Assembly: GCA_900469625.1 (NCBI GenBank) | Contig: UBXV01000018.1 | Span: forward strand, 630-64,629 | DNA: 64,000 nucleotides | Source: Hyphomicrobiales bacterium | GTDB lineage: Bacteria > Pseudomonadota > Alphaproteobacteria > Rhizobiales > Rhizobiaceae | Reading direction: 5' to 3' | Shown here: in pieces, positions 26,889 to 34,898 of the stretch | Layout of the letters: every line of letters starts with the position of its first letter | Numbering within the stretch: position 1 is the stretch's first letter | The notes under the pieces: model-generated | The model's database searches: none | Told to the model about the DNA's origin: nothing | The model's input: the letters and a program-made list of their open reading frames with translations, nothing else | Position numbers and translations under genes: made by a program

Positions 26889-26909
26889 GGGCCCGGCTCG
26901 GCCGGGCCC
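26889..26909 (-). terminator. Intrinsic terminator of the sugar-type binding-protein gene
   Basis: GGGCCCGGC (26889-26897) pairs perfectly with GCCGGGCCC (26901-26909) over a three-base loop. On the minus strand the stem is followed by TCTTTG. It lies 44 bp after the stop of the binding-protein gene. Confidence 0.7.
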
Positions 26910-26952
26910 CGTCTCATCGGGTTGCAATGGTATTCGCGCGGAACGCGAAAAC

Positions 26953-27906
26953 TCAAGGCTGGTAGTCGGCCGGTGCGATGATCTTGCTGAAGTCGTATGA
27001 GGCGACCTTGTCGCGGGTGACCAGCAGTGCCGGCGCCTCGATACGGCCGAGCACCTTGCCGCCTTCGATCGCCGCGGTGGCTTCGCGCATGGCGTCGCGG
27101 CCCATCGACACGGCCGGCTGCAGCGAGGCGCAGGTCAGCGTGCCGTTGTCGAGTGCCGCGCGTGCCTCGTCGTTCAGGTTCGAGGTGGACACCTTGAATT
27201 TGTCCGTGGCCTTGGCGGCGTCGAGCGACTTGATCGATTCCACGGCCATCGTGTCGGCCGCGGTGAAGATGCCGTGCATGCCGGGGTAAGCCTTGGCCCA
27301 TTCGGTCGCGGCAACGCCCGCATCCTTCGTGCCGCCGGCCTTTTCCGCGACGATCTTGATCTCCGGGAAGTCGGCTTCAAGCGTGTTCTTGAAACCTGTA
27401 ACGCGAAGCTTGGCCCAGATCTCGTCCGGACCGGCGAACAGGCCGACCTCGCCCTTGCCGCCGATCGCCCGGCCAAGGCAGATGCCCTGCAGGCGACCCA
27501 TGCCGATATTGTCGGCGCCGACGAACGACGTCAGCCGATCGGATTTCGGCGGGACCGAAAGGGCGATGACCGGAATGCCCTTGTCGATCGCTTCTTCCAC
27601 GGCCGGTGCGACGGCCGCGGCATCGGCGGCGCCGATGATGATGGCGGCGACCTTCTTGTCGATGAAGCCGCGGATCTGCTCGATCTGCAGTTCGGCCTTG
27701 TCCTTGGCGTCGCCCTTGATGACCGTGTAGCCCTTCTCCTTGCCCGCCGTCTCGACGCCGTACAATCCGGCCTTCCAGAAGGGCGAGGCGAAATAGGGAA
27801 CCGTGACCCCAATCGTCTTTTGCGTTTCGGCGCCGGCGGGGGCGGCGAGCGCGCCGGTTGCCGCGACCGCCAGAACAAGCGTCATGAATCGTGCATTCCT
27901 GCCCAT
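26953..27906 (-). CDS. Ribose-type ABC transporter substrate-binding protein (no partner genes nearby)
   Basis: The 317-residue protein has a signal peptide (LVLAVAATGALAAPAGAET) and a Peripla_BP_4 fold: IGVTVPYFASPFWKAGLYG, AAIIIGAADAAAVAPAVEEA, and GIPVIALSVPP. The family binds monosaccharides or related small ligands for an RbsABC-type importer. GGAGGAGAAACC precedes ATG 27906; the frame is open far upstream but that part is promoter. No permease or ATPase is adjacent, so it either works with a distant transporter or serves in sensing. A GTATGCA element in its promoter ties it to the GntR regulon. Confidence 0.85.
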   Translation of the reverse strand: MGRNARFMTLVLAVAATGALAAPAGAETQKTIGVTVPYFASPFWKAGLYGVETAGKEKGYTVIKGDAKDKAELQIEQIRGFIDKKVAAIIIGAADAAAVAPAVEEAIDKGIPVIALSVPPKSDRLTSFVGADNIGMGRLQGICLGRAIGGKGEVGLFAGPDEIWAKLRVTGFKNTLEADFPEIKIVAEKAGGTKDAGVAATEWAKAYPGMHGIFTAADTMAVESIKSLDAAKATDKFKVSTSNLNDEARAALDNGTLTCASLQPAVSMGRDAMREATAAIEGGKVLGRIEAPALLVTRDKVASYDFSKIIAPADYQP

Positions 27907-27985
27907 GGTTTCTCCTCCAGAACTCGGGTCATGAATTTCGCCGGAGCGCCGAGGCGCGCCAGCGTGTGCATTCAACACGGCTACA

Positions 27986-28017
27986 TTGTATGCACAGATG
28001 CTGTGTGGAATGCAAAC
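27986..28017. promoter_or_regulatory. Candidate GntR sites upstream of the binding-protein gene
   Basis: TTGTATGCA (27986-27994) and GGAATGCAAAC (28007-28017) lie 80-110 bp before the start. The core GTATGCA also occurs before the VOC gene and the FAH gene, while the neighbouring gene codes for an FCD-type GntR regulator. Confidence 0.45.
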
Positions 28018-28256
28018 GGATAAATGTGCACATCTGAGCGTTGCGGTGCAGTGGCGCAGAAACAGCATGCAGCACCCCATCGAGATGACCGGCCCGCCGG
28101 CTACGACAGGACGAAACTGGACGGGGAAAGGTGGTGGAGGAGGCGCGGCGGACCACGGATTGTCGTCACCCGGCCGGCCATGGTAGGCAAGGCCGCGCCT
28201 AAAGGCGGCCAGACGGCGTTGGTCGACGCCAGCGTCGTGGCCGGCAAACAACGCGC

Positions 28257-28281
28257 AACCCGTCGCGGACGGCGACGGGTT
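28257..28281 (-). terminator. Terminator of the gntR gene
   Basis: AACCCGTCGC (28257-28266) pairs perfectly with GCGACGGGTT (28272-28281). On the minus strand it follows the gntR stop by 27 bases and is followed by GCGCGTTGTTTG. Confidence 0.6.
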
Positions 28282-28307
28282 CAGGTCTGACAATTCAGTT
28301 CGGAAGT

Positions 28308-28958
28308 CTATTTTCCGGCAGCGGCCGTAAACCGACGCATGACGCCGGCGCTCAGGCGGGCATTGTGCTCGGAAAGGGCGGCGTAGGCGCCGGCCGCGTC
28401 GTTGGCGCGGATGGCGTCGACGATCTTCTGGTGTTCGTCGAGCGACTGCTGCAGCCGCACGTCGGCGGGGCCCGCCTGGTGCTGGCGGAAGGGCGCGAGC
28501 CTCACCCTCAACTCCACGGCCATGCTGGCGATCGTGGTGTTGTGGGCGCCGCGGCAGATCGCGTCGTGGAACTTGCGATTGATGTCGCGACAGCCGTCGA
28601 GATCCTGATTGCCGACGCATTCGGCGTAGAGCCGATGCAGTTCGTAGAGCTGTTCACGCTCCATGCCGGTCATGCGCTGGGCGGCAAGCCGGGCGCAGGA
28701 TGCCTCGATCTCACACTCGGCCTCGAGCATGTCGGCCATCTGCTCGACGTCGATGCGCGCGACGATGCCGCCGCGGCGCGGGTTCATCTCGATCAGCCCG
28801 CGTGCGCCCAGTTCGCGCATAGCCTCGCGCACCGGCGTTCTGGATACGCCGAACTTCTCGGCGATCATTTTTTCCTCAAGCTTCTGCCCAGGCGTCATCA
28901 CACCCTTGGCGATCTCTTCCGCCAGGGCCTGGTAGATTTGAGAGGCGATCGTCGTCAT
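28308..28958 (-). CDS. GntR-family regulator, FCD subfamily
   Basis: The 216-residue protein has the GntR winged helix (LEEKMIAEKFGVSRTPVREAMRELGARGLIE) and an all-helical FCD effector domain (EAECEIEASCARLAA, then FHDAICRGAHN and LDEHQKIVDAIRANDAAGA with the metal-binding His residues). FCD regulators usually sense carboxylic acids. It lies between the orphan binding protein and the hydroxyacid dehydrogenase, and the GTATGCA elements around it suggest that it controls the island from 26.9 to 38.9 kb. Confidence 0.9.
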   Translation of the reverse strand: MTTIASQIYQALAEEIAKGVMTPGQKLEEKMIAEKFGVSRTPVREAMRELGARGLIEMNPRRGGIVARIDVEQMADMLEAECEIEASCARLAAQRMTGMEREQLYELHRLYAECVGNQDLDGCRDINRKFHDAICRGAHNTTIASMAVELRVRLAPFRQHQAGPADVRLQQSLDEHQKIVDAIRANDAAGAYAALSEHNARLSAGVMRRFTAAAGK

Positions 28959-29039
28959 GCGCGCAGCTTTCCTGTCTTCACGACATTGAGCGACCTTCAG
29001 CCGAAGGTGCTTGGAATCGATTTAATGACAGCCAGACAT

Positions 29040-29975
29040 TTATGCAAGTTGAGCCGTCAGCGGACGGCCCTCGCGGGCCGCGTCAAGGTTGTGCAGCAGA
29101 GCCGATATCTGGGCGTCTTCCGAAGCCGGCGAGCGTCCGGCCATGTGCGGGGTGAGGACGACATTGTCGAGACTGCGCAGCGCCGCCGGCAGGTTCGGTT
29201 CACCTTCGAAGACATCGAGACCCGCACCGGCAATCTCGCCGCGCTGCAGCGCTTCGACCAACGCCTCGGTATCGACGACCATGCCGCGCGAGATGTTGAC
29301 CAGGAAGCCCTTGGGGCCGAGCGCCTGGAGCACCTGACGGTTGACCAGATGCCGCGTTGCGGGCCCTCCGGGGCAGGCAACGACCAGGAAATCGCTGGTG
29401 GCCGCAAGCGTCGCCGCGTCCGCGACGCGCGGCCAGCTGACGCCGGGCATGTCTTCCGGCGCCGTATACGTAACCTTCATGCCAAAGGCTTCGCCGCGAC
29501 GGGCAATCGCCTGGCCGATATTGCCGAGACCGATCATCCCAAGCCGCGATCCCGACAGCGTCGGGCGCGGCGAGCGGATCGCGGCCCAGCCGCCGGTCCT
29601 GAGCGCCCGGTCTCGGGCGCAGATATCGCGCGAGACCGCCAGCATCAGTGCCAGTGCGTGATCGGCAACCGTCTCCATATTGGTGTTGGGCGCGTGGGTG
29701 ACGCTGACGCCGCTGCGCCTTGCCGCATCGAGATCGATGTTTTCGAAGCCGGCGCCATAGGAGCAGACGAGGGCGAGGCCCGGCAGTTGCGCCATGGCGG
29801 GCTCGGACAGACCGGTGCTGCCGTTGGTCACGACCGCCCAGGTTGCGCGGGGGTCGAGATCCGGTGATCCGCTGCCCAAGCCGTTGGGCAGCGTGATCAC
29901 ATCGTAGGAGCTGGACAGGCGTGACAGGCACTTCTCGGAAACCGGTATTGCAACCACGATCGTCTTTCTTGCCAT
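29040..29975 (-). CDS. D-isomer-specific 2-hydroxyacid dehydrogenase
   Basis: The 311-residue protein has the NAD(P)-binding motif MIGLGNIGQAIARRGEAFGM and the catalytic set of the family: Arg in NISRGMVVDTEAL, Glu in AGLDVFEGEP and His in LTPHMAGRS. It belongs to the glyoxylate/hydroxypyruvate reductase branch. GGAGAGA precedes the ATG. It sits between a VOC gene and gntR on the same strand and may reduce or oxidise a 2-oxo acid made by the nearby pathway. Confidence 0.9.
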   Translation of the reverse strand: MARKTIVVAIPVSEKCLSRLSSSYDVITLPNGLGSGSPDLDPRATWAVVTNGSTGLSEPAMAQLPGLALVCSYGAGFENIDLDAARRSGVSVTHAPNTNMETVADHALALMLAVSRDICARDRALRTGGWAAIRSPRPTLSGSRLGMIGLGNIGQAIARRGEAFGMKVTYTAPEDMPGVSWPRVADAATLAATSDFLVVACPGGPATRHLVNRQVLQALGPKGFLVNISRGMVVDTEALVEALQRGEIAGAGLDVFEGEPNLPAALRSLDNVVLTPHMAGRSPASEDAQISALLHNLDAAREGRPLTAQLA

Positions 29976-30045
29976 GTCAGTCTCTCCAATGGATGTTCAT
30001 GTCTTCGCGCGGGCCGAGCCGACGCGTGTGTCAGGCAGGTGGCGT

Positions 30046-30064
30046 GCCGCGCCTAAGGCGCGGC
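30046..30064 (-). terminator. Hairpin after the VOC gene
   Basis: GCCGCGCC (30046-30053) pairs with GGCGCGGC (30057-30064) over a TAA loop. It lies 16 bases after the VOC stop on the minus strand. No T-run follows, so termination is only likely. Confidence 0.45.
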
Positions 30065-30079
30065 CGCGACAGGCGCTGA

Positions 30080-30484
30080 TCAGGCGGCGTTGACGTTCTT
30101 GACCGCACCCTTCCAGCCATTCTCGGTGACGTCGAAGACGATGCCTTCGGGCGTCTTGTACTTGACCTCGTAAAACACGTTCGGGTTGGTCTCCTTGCGG
30201 CCGGCCATGTAGGAGCCGCCGGCGGCGCGCACCAGCTGGTCGGTCTCTTCGACGGAATCGACCCAGACGCCGAAGTGGATGAGGCCGTTATAGTCCTTCT
30301 CGGTCTCGAAGCCGGGCACGGGCTCTTCGCCGAAGTTGAGCAGAGCCACGTTCATGATGCCGTCGGTCATGTAGACGCCGCGCATGGCCTGGCCGGCGCG
30401 GGTCATGCCGAACGCCTTTTCGAAGAACTGGGCGGCAGCTTCCGGATCAGAGACCGCGATAGCGAGATGGCGCAACTTTGCCAT
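30080..30484 (-). CDS. VOC-family (glyoxalase/extradiol dioxygenase fold) protein
   Basis: The 134-residue protein starts MAKLRHLAIAVSDPEAAAQFFEKAFGM, the standard VOC opening with the first metal-ligand His, and has GLIHFGVWVDSVEE in the middle and EGIVFDVTENG at the end. The single-domain fold may act as an isomerase, lyase or dioxygenase. AAGGAAAA precedes ATG 30484. Two GTATGCAA repeats stand in its promoter, shared with the divergent hydrolase gene. Confidence 0.85.
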   Translation of the reverse strand: MAKLRHLAIAVSDPEAAAQFFEKAFGMTRAGQAMRGVYMTDGIMNVALLNFGEEPVPGFETEKDYNGLIHFGVWVDSVEETDQLVRAAGGSYMAGRKETNPNVFYEVKYKTPEGIVFDVTENGWKGAVKNVNAA

Positions 30485-30549
30485 GGGTATTTTCCTTCTT
30501 TCGATGACGCGACGCGACATGCGGCGCGTAACACGAGCTCAAATCGTTT

Positions 30550-30581
30550 CGTGTATGCAAATACTAATCCGTGTATGCAAA
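30550..30581. promoter_or_regulatory. Candidate GntR sites, two direct repeats
   Basis: CGTGTATGCAAA occurs at 30550-30561 and at 30570-30581, exactly 20 bp apart. They lie between the divergent VOC and hydrolase genes and share GTATGCAA with the elements at 27986 and 33878. Confidence 0.55.
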
Positions 30582-30673
30582 ATGGTTGTCAAGTGTGTTT
30601 TTGGATGTTATCGAAATGCACAACGGCGACGGTGCGCGGAAGGTGACCGTCACAACAAGCATGGAGATGCGGG

Positions 30674-31630
30674 ATGAGGTTTGCGGGATTGACGGCCAAG
30701 GATCAGGGACGCCTCGATGGCGTCGGCGCCGTCTGGAACGATGACCTGGCGGCAAGTCGCAAGGTCGTACTCGACGTCTATCGGCCGCATGTCGAGATGA
30801 GCGTTGCCCGCCAGCCGCTCACCGAGCACCGCGACATCCCCTATGGCCAGGACGCCGCCCAGCGCCTCGACGTCTTCGAGAGCGCCTATGCCTGCGCCGG
30901 CGGGCGGGCACGCAATGTTGTCGCCTTCGTCCATGGCGGCGCCTTCACACGCGGCTCCAAGAGCGCCGACGGGCTCATCTACGACAATGTGCTGCGCTGG
31001 TTTGCCCGACAGGGCTTTGTCGGCGTCAACATCGAGTACCGGCTGGCGCCGGGCGCCCAATATCCTGAGGGCGCGCGCGACGTCGCCGCGGCGATAGACT
31101 GGATCACCGGGCGGATCGGTGACTATGGTGGCGACCCGCAGTCGATCCTGCTCATCGGCCATTCCGCCGGCGGCTGCCATGTCGCGGGCTATGTCTATGA
31201 TCCGGCTACCGGCCGATTGCCGAGCCCGGCGGTCAAGGGCGCCGTGTTCATCAGCGCGCGGCTGAGGGCCGATCAACTGCCCGACAACCCCAACGCGGCC
31301 AATGTCCGGCACTATTTCGGCGACGATCCCGCCACCTACGAGGCGCGCTCCCCGGTCACCCATGCGGGCACGCGCGACCTGCCGGTGCTGGTCGCCGTGG
31401 CGGAGCACGAGAACCGCTACATCGATGCCTATGGCGCCGAGTTTGTCCAGCGCCATGCGCTTCGCAAGGGCAAGTCGCCACGTTTCCTGCAACTGAACCG
31501 CCACAACCACACATCGATCGTCGCGCATTTCGACACGCCCGAGGAGGAACTTGGGCGCGAGATCATTCGCTTCGCCCAGCAGGAGTGCGGTTTCTTTTCC
31601 TGCGGCCTCACCTGTCAAAACCGAAAGTGA
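30674..31630 (+). CDS. Alpha/beta hydrolase, esterase or arylformamidase-like
   Basis: The 318-residue protein has the HGGA oxyanion motif (VAFVHGGAFTRGS, residues 84-96), VNIEYRLAPGAQYP, and the nucleophile elbow LIGHSAGG with Ser164; a late NRHNHTSIV carries the likely catalytic His. This is the hormone-sensitive-lipase/BD-FAE group, which includes kynurenine formamidase. It starts the rightward operon with the DapA-type and RidA genes (six- and minus four-base junctions). Hydrolysis of an ester or amide at the head of the catabolic route is inferred. Confidence 0.87.
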   Translation: MRFAGLTAKDQGRLDGVGAVWNDDLAASRKVVLDVYRPHVEMSVARQPLTEHRDIPYGQDAAQRLDVFESAYACAGGRARNVVAFVHGGAFTRGSKSADGLIYDNVLRWFARQGFVGVNIEYRLAPGAQYPEGARDVAAAIDWITGRIGDYGGDPQSILLIGHSAGGCHVAGYVYDPATGRLPSPAVKGAVFISARLRADQLPDNPNAANVRHYFGDDPATYEARSPVTHAGTRDLPVLVAVAEHENRYIDAYGAEFVQRHALRKGKSPRFLQLNRHNHTSIVAHFDTPEEELGREIIRFAQQECGFFSCGLTCQNRK

Positions 31631-31635
31631 AAGTC

Positions 31636-32556
31636 ATGAATCCAGAGCTTCTTTCCGTCTACGCGCCCGTCCTCACCCCGTTCAAACCGGACCTGAGCTG
31701 CAACACATCCCGGTTCATCGAGCATTGCCGCTGGATCGTCGAACAGGGCGCCGGGCTCGCCGTCTTCGGCACCAACAGTGAAGCCGCCTCGCTTTCGCTG
31801 TGCAAGAAGCGCGAACTGCTCGACGCGGTCGTCCAGGCGGGGATCCCGACCAGGGCGCTGATGCCGGGCGTCGGCGCCTGCAGCCTGGAGGAAACGATCG
31901 AGCTTGCCCGCGCCGCGGTCGACGCAGGTGCGCCGTGCGTGCTCGTGCTGCCCCCGTTCTTCTACAAGCCGCTGACGACGGACGGTCTTGCCGGCTATTA
32001 CGGGCGGCTGATCGAGGCGGTCGGCTCCGACCGGCTGTCGATCGTTCTCTATCACATCCCGCAGTTCACCGGCGTTCCGATCACCCTCGAGCTGATCGAG
32101 GCGCTGAGGCGGCGCTACCCCGCCAACATTCTCGGCGTGAAGGACAGTTCCGGCGACCGCGATACGCTGAACGGCTTTCTCTCGGTCGGCAACGGCTTTC
32201 GCGTGTTTCCGGCATCGGAGGTCTTGCTCGGCGAGACCATCGAGCGCGGCGCGGTCGGCTGCATTTCGGCAACCGCCAACGTCAATGCCAAGGCCATGGT
32301 CGATGCGGTCGCGGCGGCAAGGACGTCCGGCGCGGCCCAGGCTTTCGCCGCGGTTGCGCCGGTGCGCGGGCTCTTCCAGCAGTTCCCGATGATCCAGGCG
32401 ATGAAGGTGGCGATGGCCCGCCATACCGGTGACGAGACCTGGCGCGCGGTGCGCCCGCCACTGGTCGAGCTTGATCGGCAGGCCGAACAGAAATTCGTCT
32501 CGGCCTGCACCGAAATCGGCTTCAGGCCCTGGGCCGCAACGATGGAGCACGCATGA
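31636..32556 (+). CDS. DapA-family aldolase/lyase
   Basis: The 306-residue protein is a class I aldolase of the dihydrodipicolinate synthase family. The Schiff-base Lys is in GVKDSSGD (Lys169) and the Tyr in LYHIPQF (Tyr139). The pyruvate-binding GTTGE loop reads GTNSEA (residues 45-50), so it is unlikely to be the housekeeping lysine-biosynthesis enzyme and more likely cleaves or builds a 2-oxo acid in a catabolic route. ATG 31636 is used; GTG 31627 is possible. It overlaps the RidA gene by four bases. Confidence 0.88.
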   Translation: MNPELLSVYAPVLTPFKPDLSCNTSRFIEHCRWIVEQGAGLAVFGTNSEAASLSLCKKRELLDAVVQAGIPTRALMPGVGACSLEETIELARAAVDAGAPCVLVLPPFFYKPLTTDGLAGYYGRLIEAVGSDRLSIVLYHIPQFTGVPITLELIEALRRRYPANILGVKDSSGDRDTLNGFLSVGNGFRVFPASEVLLGETIERGAVGCISATANVNAKAMVDAVAAARTSGAAQAFAAVAPVRGLFQQFPMIQAMKVAMARHTGDETWRAVRPPLVELDRQAEQKFVSACTEIGFRPWAATMEHA

Positions 32557-32960
32557 GCGCGGCGGTTGGGGAAACGGTCAAGCCGCTTGCCAACTATCCC
32601 GAGCTCAGACGAGCCGGCGGTCTGCTATTCGTCTCGGGCATGAGCGCCCGGCAGGCGGATGGCACCATCGCCGGCACAACGAGGGTCGCCAACGGCACCG
32701 CGATCCACGACGTCGCCGAGCAGTTGCGGGTGATCCTGCGCAAGGTCGGTGAAACGCTCACCCGGAATGGCGGAAGTTTTGCCGATATCGTCGATGTCAC
32801 CGTCTTCCTGACGGACATGCGCGACTACAGGGCCATGAATGACGAGTACAATATTTGGTTTGCGAGCGACGGCCCGGCCCGCACGACGGTGGGCGTGCGC
32901 GAGCTGCCGCATCCCGACATGGTCGTGGAATTGAAGGTGGTGGCGCGCGCGCCGATCTGA
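32553..32960 (+). CDS. RidA-family protein, 2-aminomuconate deaminase type
   Basis: The 135-residue protein has the RidA (YjgF) fold with the enamine/imine-deaminase residues Arg110 (GPARTTVGV) and Glu126 (VVELKVVA). The opening NYPELRRAGGLLFVSGMSARQADGTIAG is close to that of 2-aminomuconate deaminases (AmnD/NbaF) rather than housekeeping RidA. It would release ammonia from an enamine intermediate. ATGA overlap with the aldolase gene shows coupled translation. Confidence 0.85.
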   Translation: MSAAVGETVKPLANYPELRRAGGLLFVSGMSARQADGTIAGTTRVANGTAIHDVAEQLRVILRKVGETLTRNGGSFADIVDVTVFLTDMRDYRAMNDEYNIWFASDGPARTTVGVRELPHPDMVVELKVVARAPI

Positions 32961-32980
32961 AGCACTTGCCGTCTCTATGA

Positions 32981-33008
32981 AATAGCCCCGGCGATCGCCG
33001 GGGCTATT
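32981..33008. terminator. Bidirectional terminator between convergent genes
   Basis: A perfect 28-bp palindrome (AATAGCCCCGGCGA and its inverse) lies between the RidA gene and the leftward nitroreductase gene. The A and T ends give a U-run in either direction. Confidence 0.8.
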
Positions 33009-33013
33009 GCCGT

Positions 33014-33622
33014 TTATAGGACCGTGCACGCGTCCTTGAACGCCAGGCGCGGATGCCGGGCAAAGAGCTTTGCCGGATCGCCATGGCCGAGACCGCAGAG
33101 GAAATTCGATCTCAACGCGGTTTCGCCAAAGAAGATCGCATCGACCGCCTTTGCGTCGAAACCGGAGATCGGACCGCAATCAAGCCCGAGCGCGCGCGCC
33201 GCCAGCATGTAGTATCCGGCCTGCAGCGTGGCGTTGCGCAGGGCGGTGTCTTCGACAAGATGTGGATTGCGCTCGAAGAAGCCCTTGCCGTCCGTATGTG
33301 GAAACAGAAACGGCAGACGTTCTGCAAAGGCGAAGTCGGTCGCGAAGATCGCGACGACAGGGCAGGTCATCATCTTGTCGACGTTGCCGGCGGCAAGTGC
33401 CGGACGCAGCCTTTCCTTGGCCTCTGTCGTGACGAGATAGGTGATCCTCAGCGGCGAGCAGTTCATGCTCGTCGGCGCCAGGCACGCAAGATCGTGGATC
33501 TCTTCCAGGATCGCGGGTGGGACGGCGCGATCGAGCCAGCCGTTCTGGCTTCTCGCCCGGGTAAAGATCTTTTCCAGTAGCGCCGTGTCCGCCTGGGTGG
33601 ATTGAAGGCCTCGATGGTCCAT
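33014..33622 (-). CDS. Nitroreductase-family protein, RutE-like
   Basis: The 202-residue flavoprotein has the RutE-type FMN motif LACLAPTSMNCSPLRITYLV and a late FLCGLGHGDPAKLFARHPRL. RutE reduces malonic semialdehyde to 3-hydroxypropionate in pyrimidine breakdown; related enzymes reduce other enoyl or aldehyde compounds. AAAGGGA precedes ATG 33622. It converges on the RidA gene and is divergent from the FAH gene, so a role in the same route is likely, but the other rut genes are absent. Confidence 0.85.
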   Translation of the reverse strand: MDHRGLQSTQADTALLEKIFTRARSQNGWLDRAVPPAILEEIHDLACLAPTSMNCSPLRITYLVTTEAKERLRPALAAGNVDKMMTCPVVAIFATDFAFAERLPFLFPHTDGKGFFERNPHLVEDTALRNATLQAGYYMLAARALGLDCGPISGFDAKAVDAIFFGETALRSNFLCGLGHGDPAKLFARHPRLAFKDACTVL

Positions 33623-33877
33623 GGGGTCCCTTTCGGACGTTGTTTGTCTCTGACTTTTATTTGTGGTCATCGCACGCAGCCTTTCGGCCCGTGCCCGGCC
33701 GGCGATGGGCACCGCGATGGAAATGCCCCGCAAACTGTCTTCCGTGCGCCGGTGACGAGCCTTGCCGGACCCGATTGCGCGGCGTTGTCGAAACGGGCGG
33801 CATTTCTCTTGCGCATTTCTCCGCAACTTTCGCTTTGTGTGCACCATGACGCTTGACAAGAATACATAATGACGAAA

Positions 33878-33897
33878 TTGTATGCAAGACGATACAA
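33878..33897. promoter_or_regulatory. Candidate GntR site upstream of the FAH gene
   Basis: TTGTATGCAAG (33878-33888) shares its core with the sites at 27986 and 30550. TTGTAT (33878-33883) and ATACAA (33892-33897) also form an inverted repeat. It ends 22 bp before the GTG start of the FAH gene, a position that would block transcription. Confidence 0.5.
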
Positions 33898-33919
33898 ACA
33901 GCATGGAAGGAGACAGCCG

Positions 33920-34858
33920 GTGGTTTGGCATGCGCTTGGGCAAAGGCTCATCAGGGAAGAAATACGGCCGGTCATCGTGACCGAGCAGGGCGTCTACGAT
34001 CTGGATCTGGTGTCGCGTGTCCTGGGACGCCCCGGCGAGGATTGGAGCCGTTGGCGGGCCGGCGGCATCGCCGCCATGCTCGACGCCTGGATCGACGTCG
34101 AGCCGGCGCTGGCGGCCCTTGCCGAAAACCTCGCCGCGAGCGGTCCGAAATTCGAACCGCTCGGAACGGGGACGAAGCTTTGCGCGCCCTATCGTCCGAA
34201 CAGGATCTTTGCTACCGCTTCGAATTATGTCGAGCATGCGCAGGAGATGGGGACGGTGCTAGCGGCGAAGTCCGAGAGTCAGCCCTTCGTCTTCATGAAG
34301 GCGGATTCGAGCGTCATCGGTCCGGATGAGGCGATCATCCTTCCGCAGCGCGCCCAGAAGGTCGACTGGGAGGTCGAGCTGGCGGCGGTGATCGGCATCG
34401 GCGGCCGCGACATCCCGGTCGAAAAGGCGCTCGACCACGTCGCCGCCTATACCGTCATCAACGACATCACCTCGCGCGATCTGACGCGCCGCAGCGATTT
34501 TCCCTTCAAGCACGATTGGTTCCGCGGCAAGAGCTTCGACACCTTCGCGCCGCTCGGTCCCTGGCTGGTGCCGGCCGACTGCGTCGGCGACCCGCAGGAC
34601 CTGCGCCTGACGCTCGACGTCAACGGAACCCGCAAGCAGGACGACAGCACCGGCTCGATGATCTTCTCCGTGGCCGAGCAGATTTCCTATCTGTCGTCGA
34701 TCCTGACCTTGCGTCCGGGCGATCTCGTTGCCACCGGTACGCCGGACGGCGTTGGCATGGGCACGGGAGAATTCCTGAATGCCGGGGACATCGTGACGGC
34801 CGCCGTGGAGAAGGTCGGCACGATCACCAATCCGATCAGAGGAGCTCGGATCGACTAA
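33920..34858 (+). CDS. Fumarylacetoacetate hydrolase-family protein
   Basis: The 312-residue protein has the FAH-domain metal site: RIFATASNYVEHAQEMG, then KVDWEVELAAVIG with the acidic ligands, and NDITSRDLTRRSDFP. LGPWLVPADCVGDPQDL and TGTPDGVGMG complete the family pattern. Members hydrolyse C-C bonds of beta-diketones or hydrate/decarboxylate 2-oxo acids from meta cleavage. GTG 33920 is favoured, with GAAGGAGA seven bases upstream; an earlier ATG at 33869 overlaps the operator. The NMT1-type importer genes follow 40 bp later. Confidence 0.9.
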   Translation: MVWHALGQRLIREEIRPVIVTEQGVYDLDLVSRVLGRPGEDWSRWRAGGIAAMLDAWIDVEPALAALAENLAASGPKFEPLGTGTKLCAPYRPNRIFATASNYVEHAQEMGTVLAAKSESQPFVFMKADSSVIGPDEAIILPQRAQKVDWEVELAAVIGIGGRDIPVEKALDHVAAYTVINDITSRDLTRRSDFPFKHDWFRGKSFDTFAPLGPWLVPADCVGDPQDLRLTLDVNGTRKQDDSTGSMIFSVAEQISYLSSILTLRPGDLVATGTPDGVGMGTGEFLNAGDIVTAAVEKVGTITNPIRGARID

Positions 34859-34898
34859 CAACCAAACCGCCAGCAATGGCTAAACTGAGGAGGACAGT

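Larger units (their letters stand above)
27907..28307. other. Promoter region of the binding-protein gene, no gene
   Basis: No credible coding sequence is seen. The half near 27906 holds the promoter and the GTATGCA element (27986-28017); the far end holds the gntR terminator (28257-28281). Confidence 0.5.

Noticed and set aside
27907-28620. Long N-terminal extension of the ribose-type binding protein
   Set aside because: The extension runs through the promoter and the gntR terminator, while the signal peptide starts at 27906 after a strong ribosome site.
31636-33622. A pyrimidine-degradation rut operon, based on RutE-like and RidA genes
   Set aside because: RutA, RutB, RutD and RutF-type genes are absent and the RidA protein is closer to 2-aminomuconate deaminase than to RutC.
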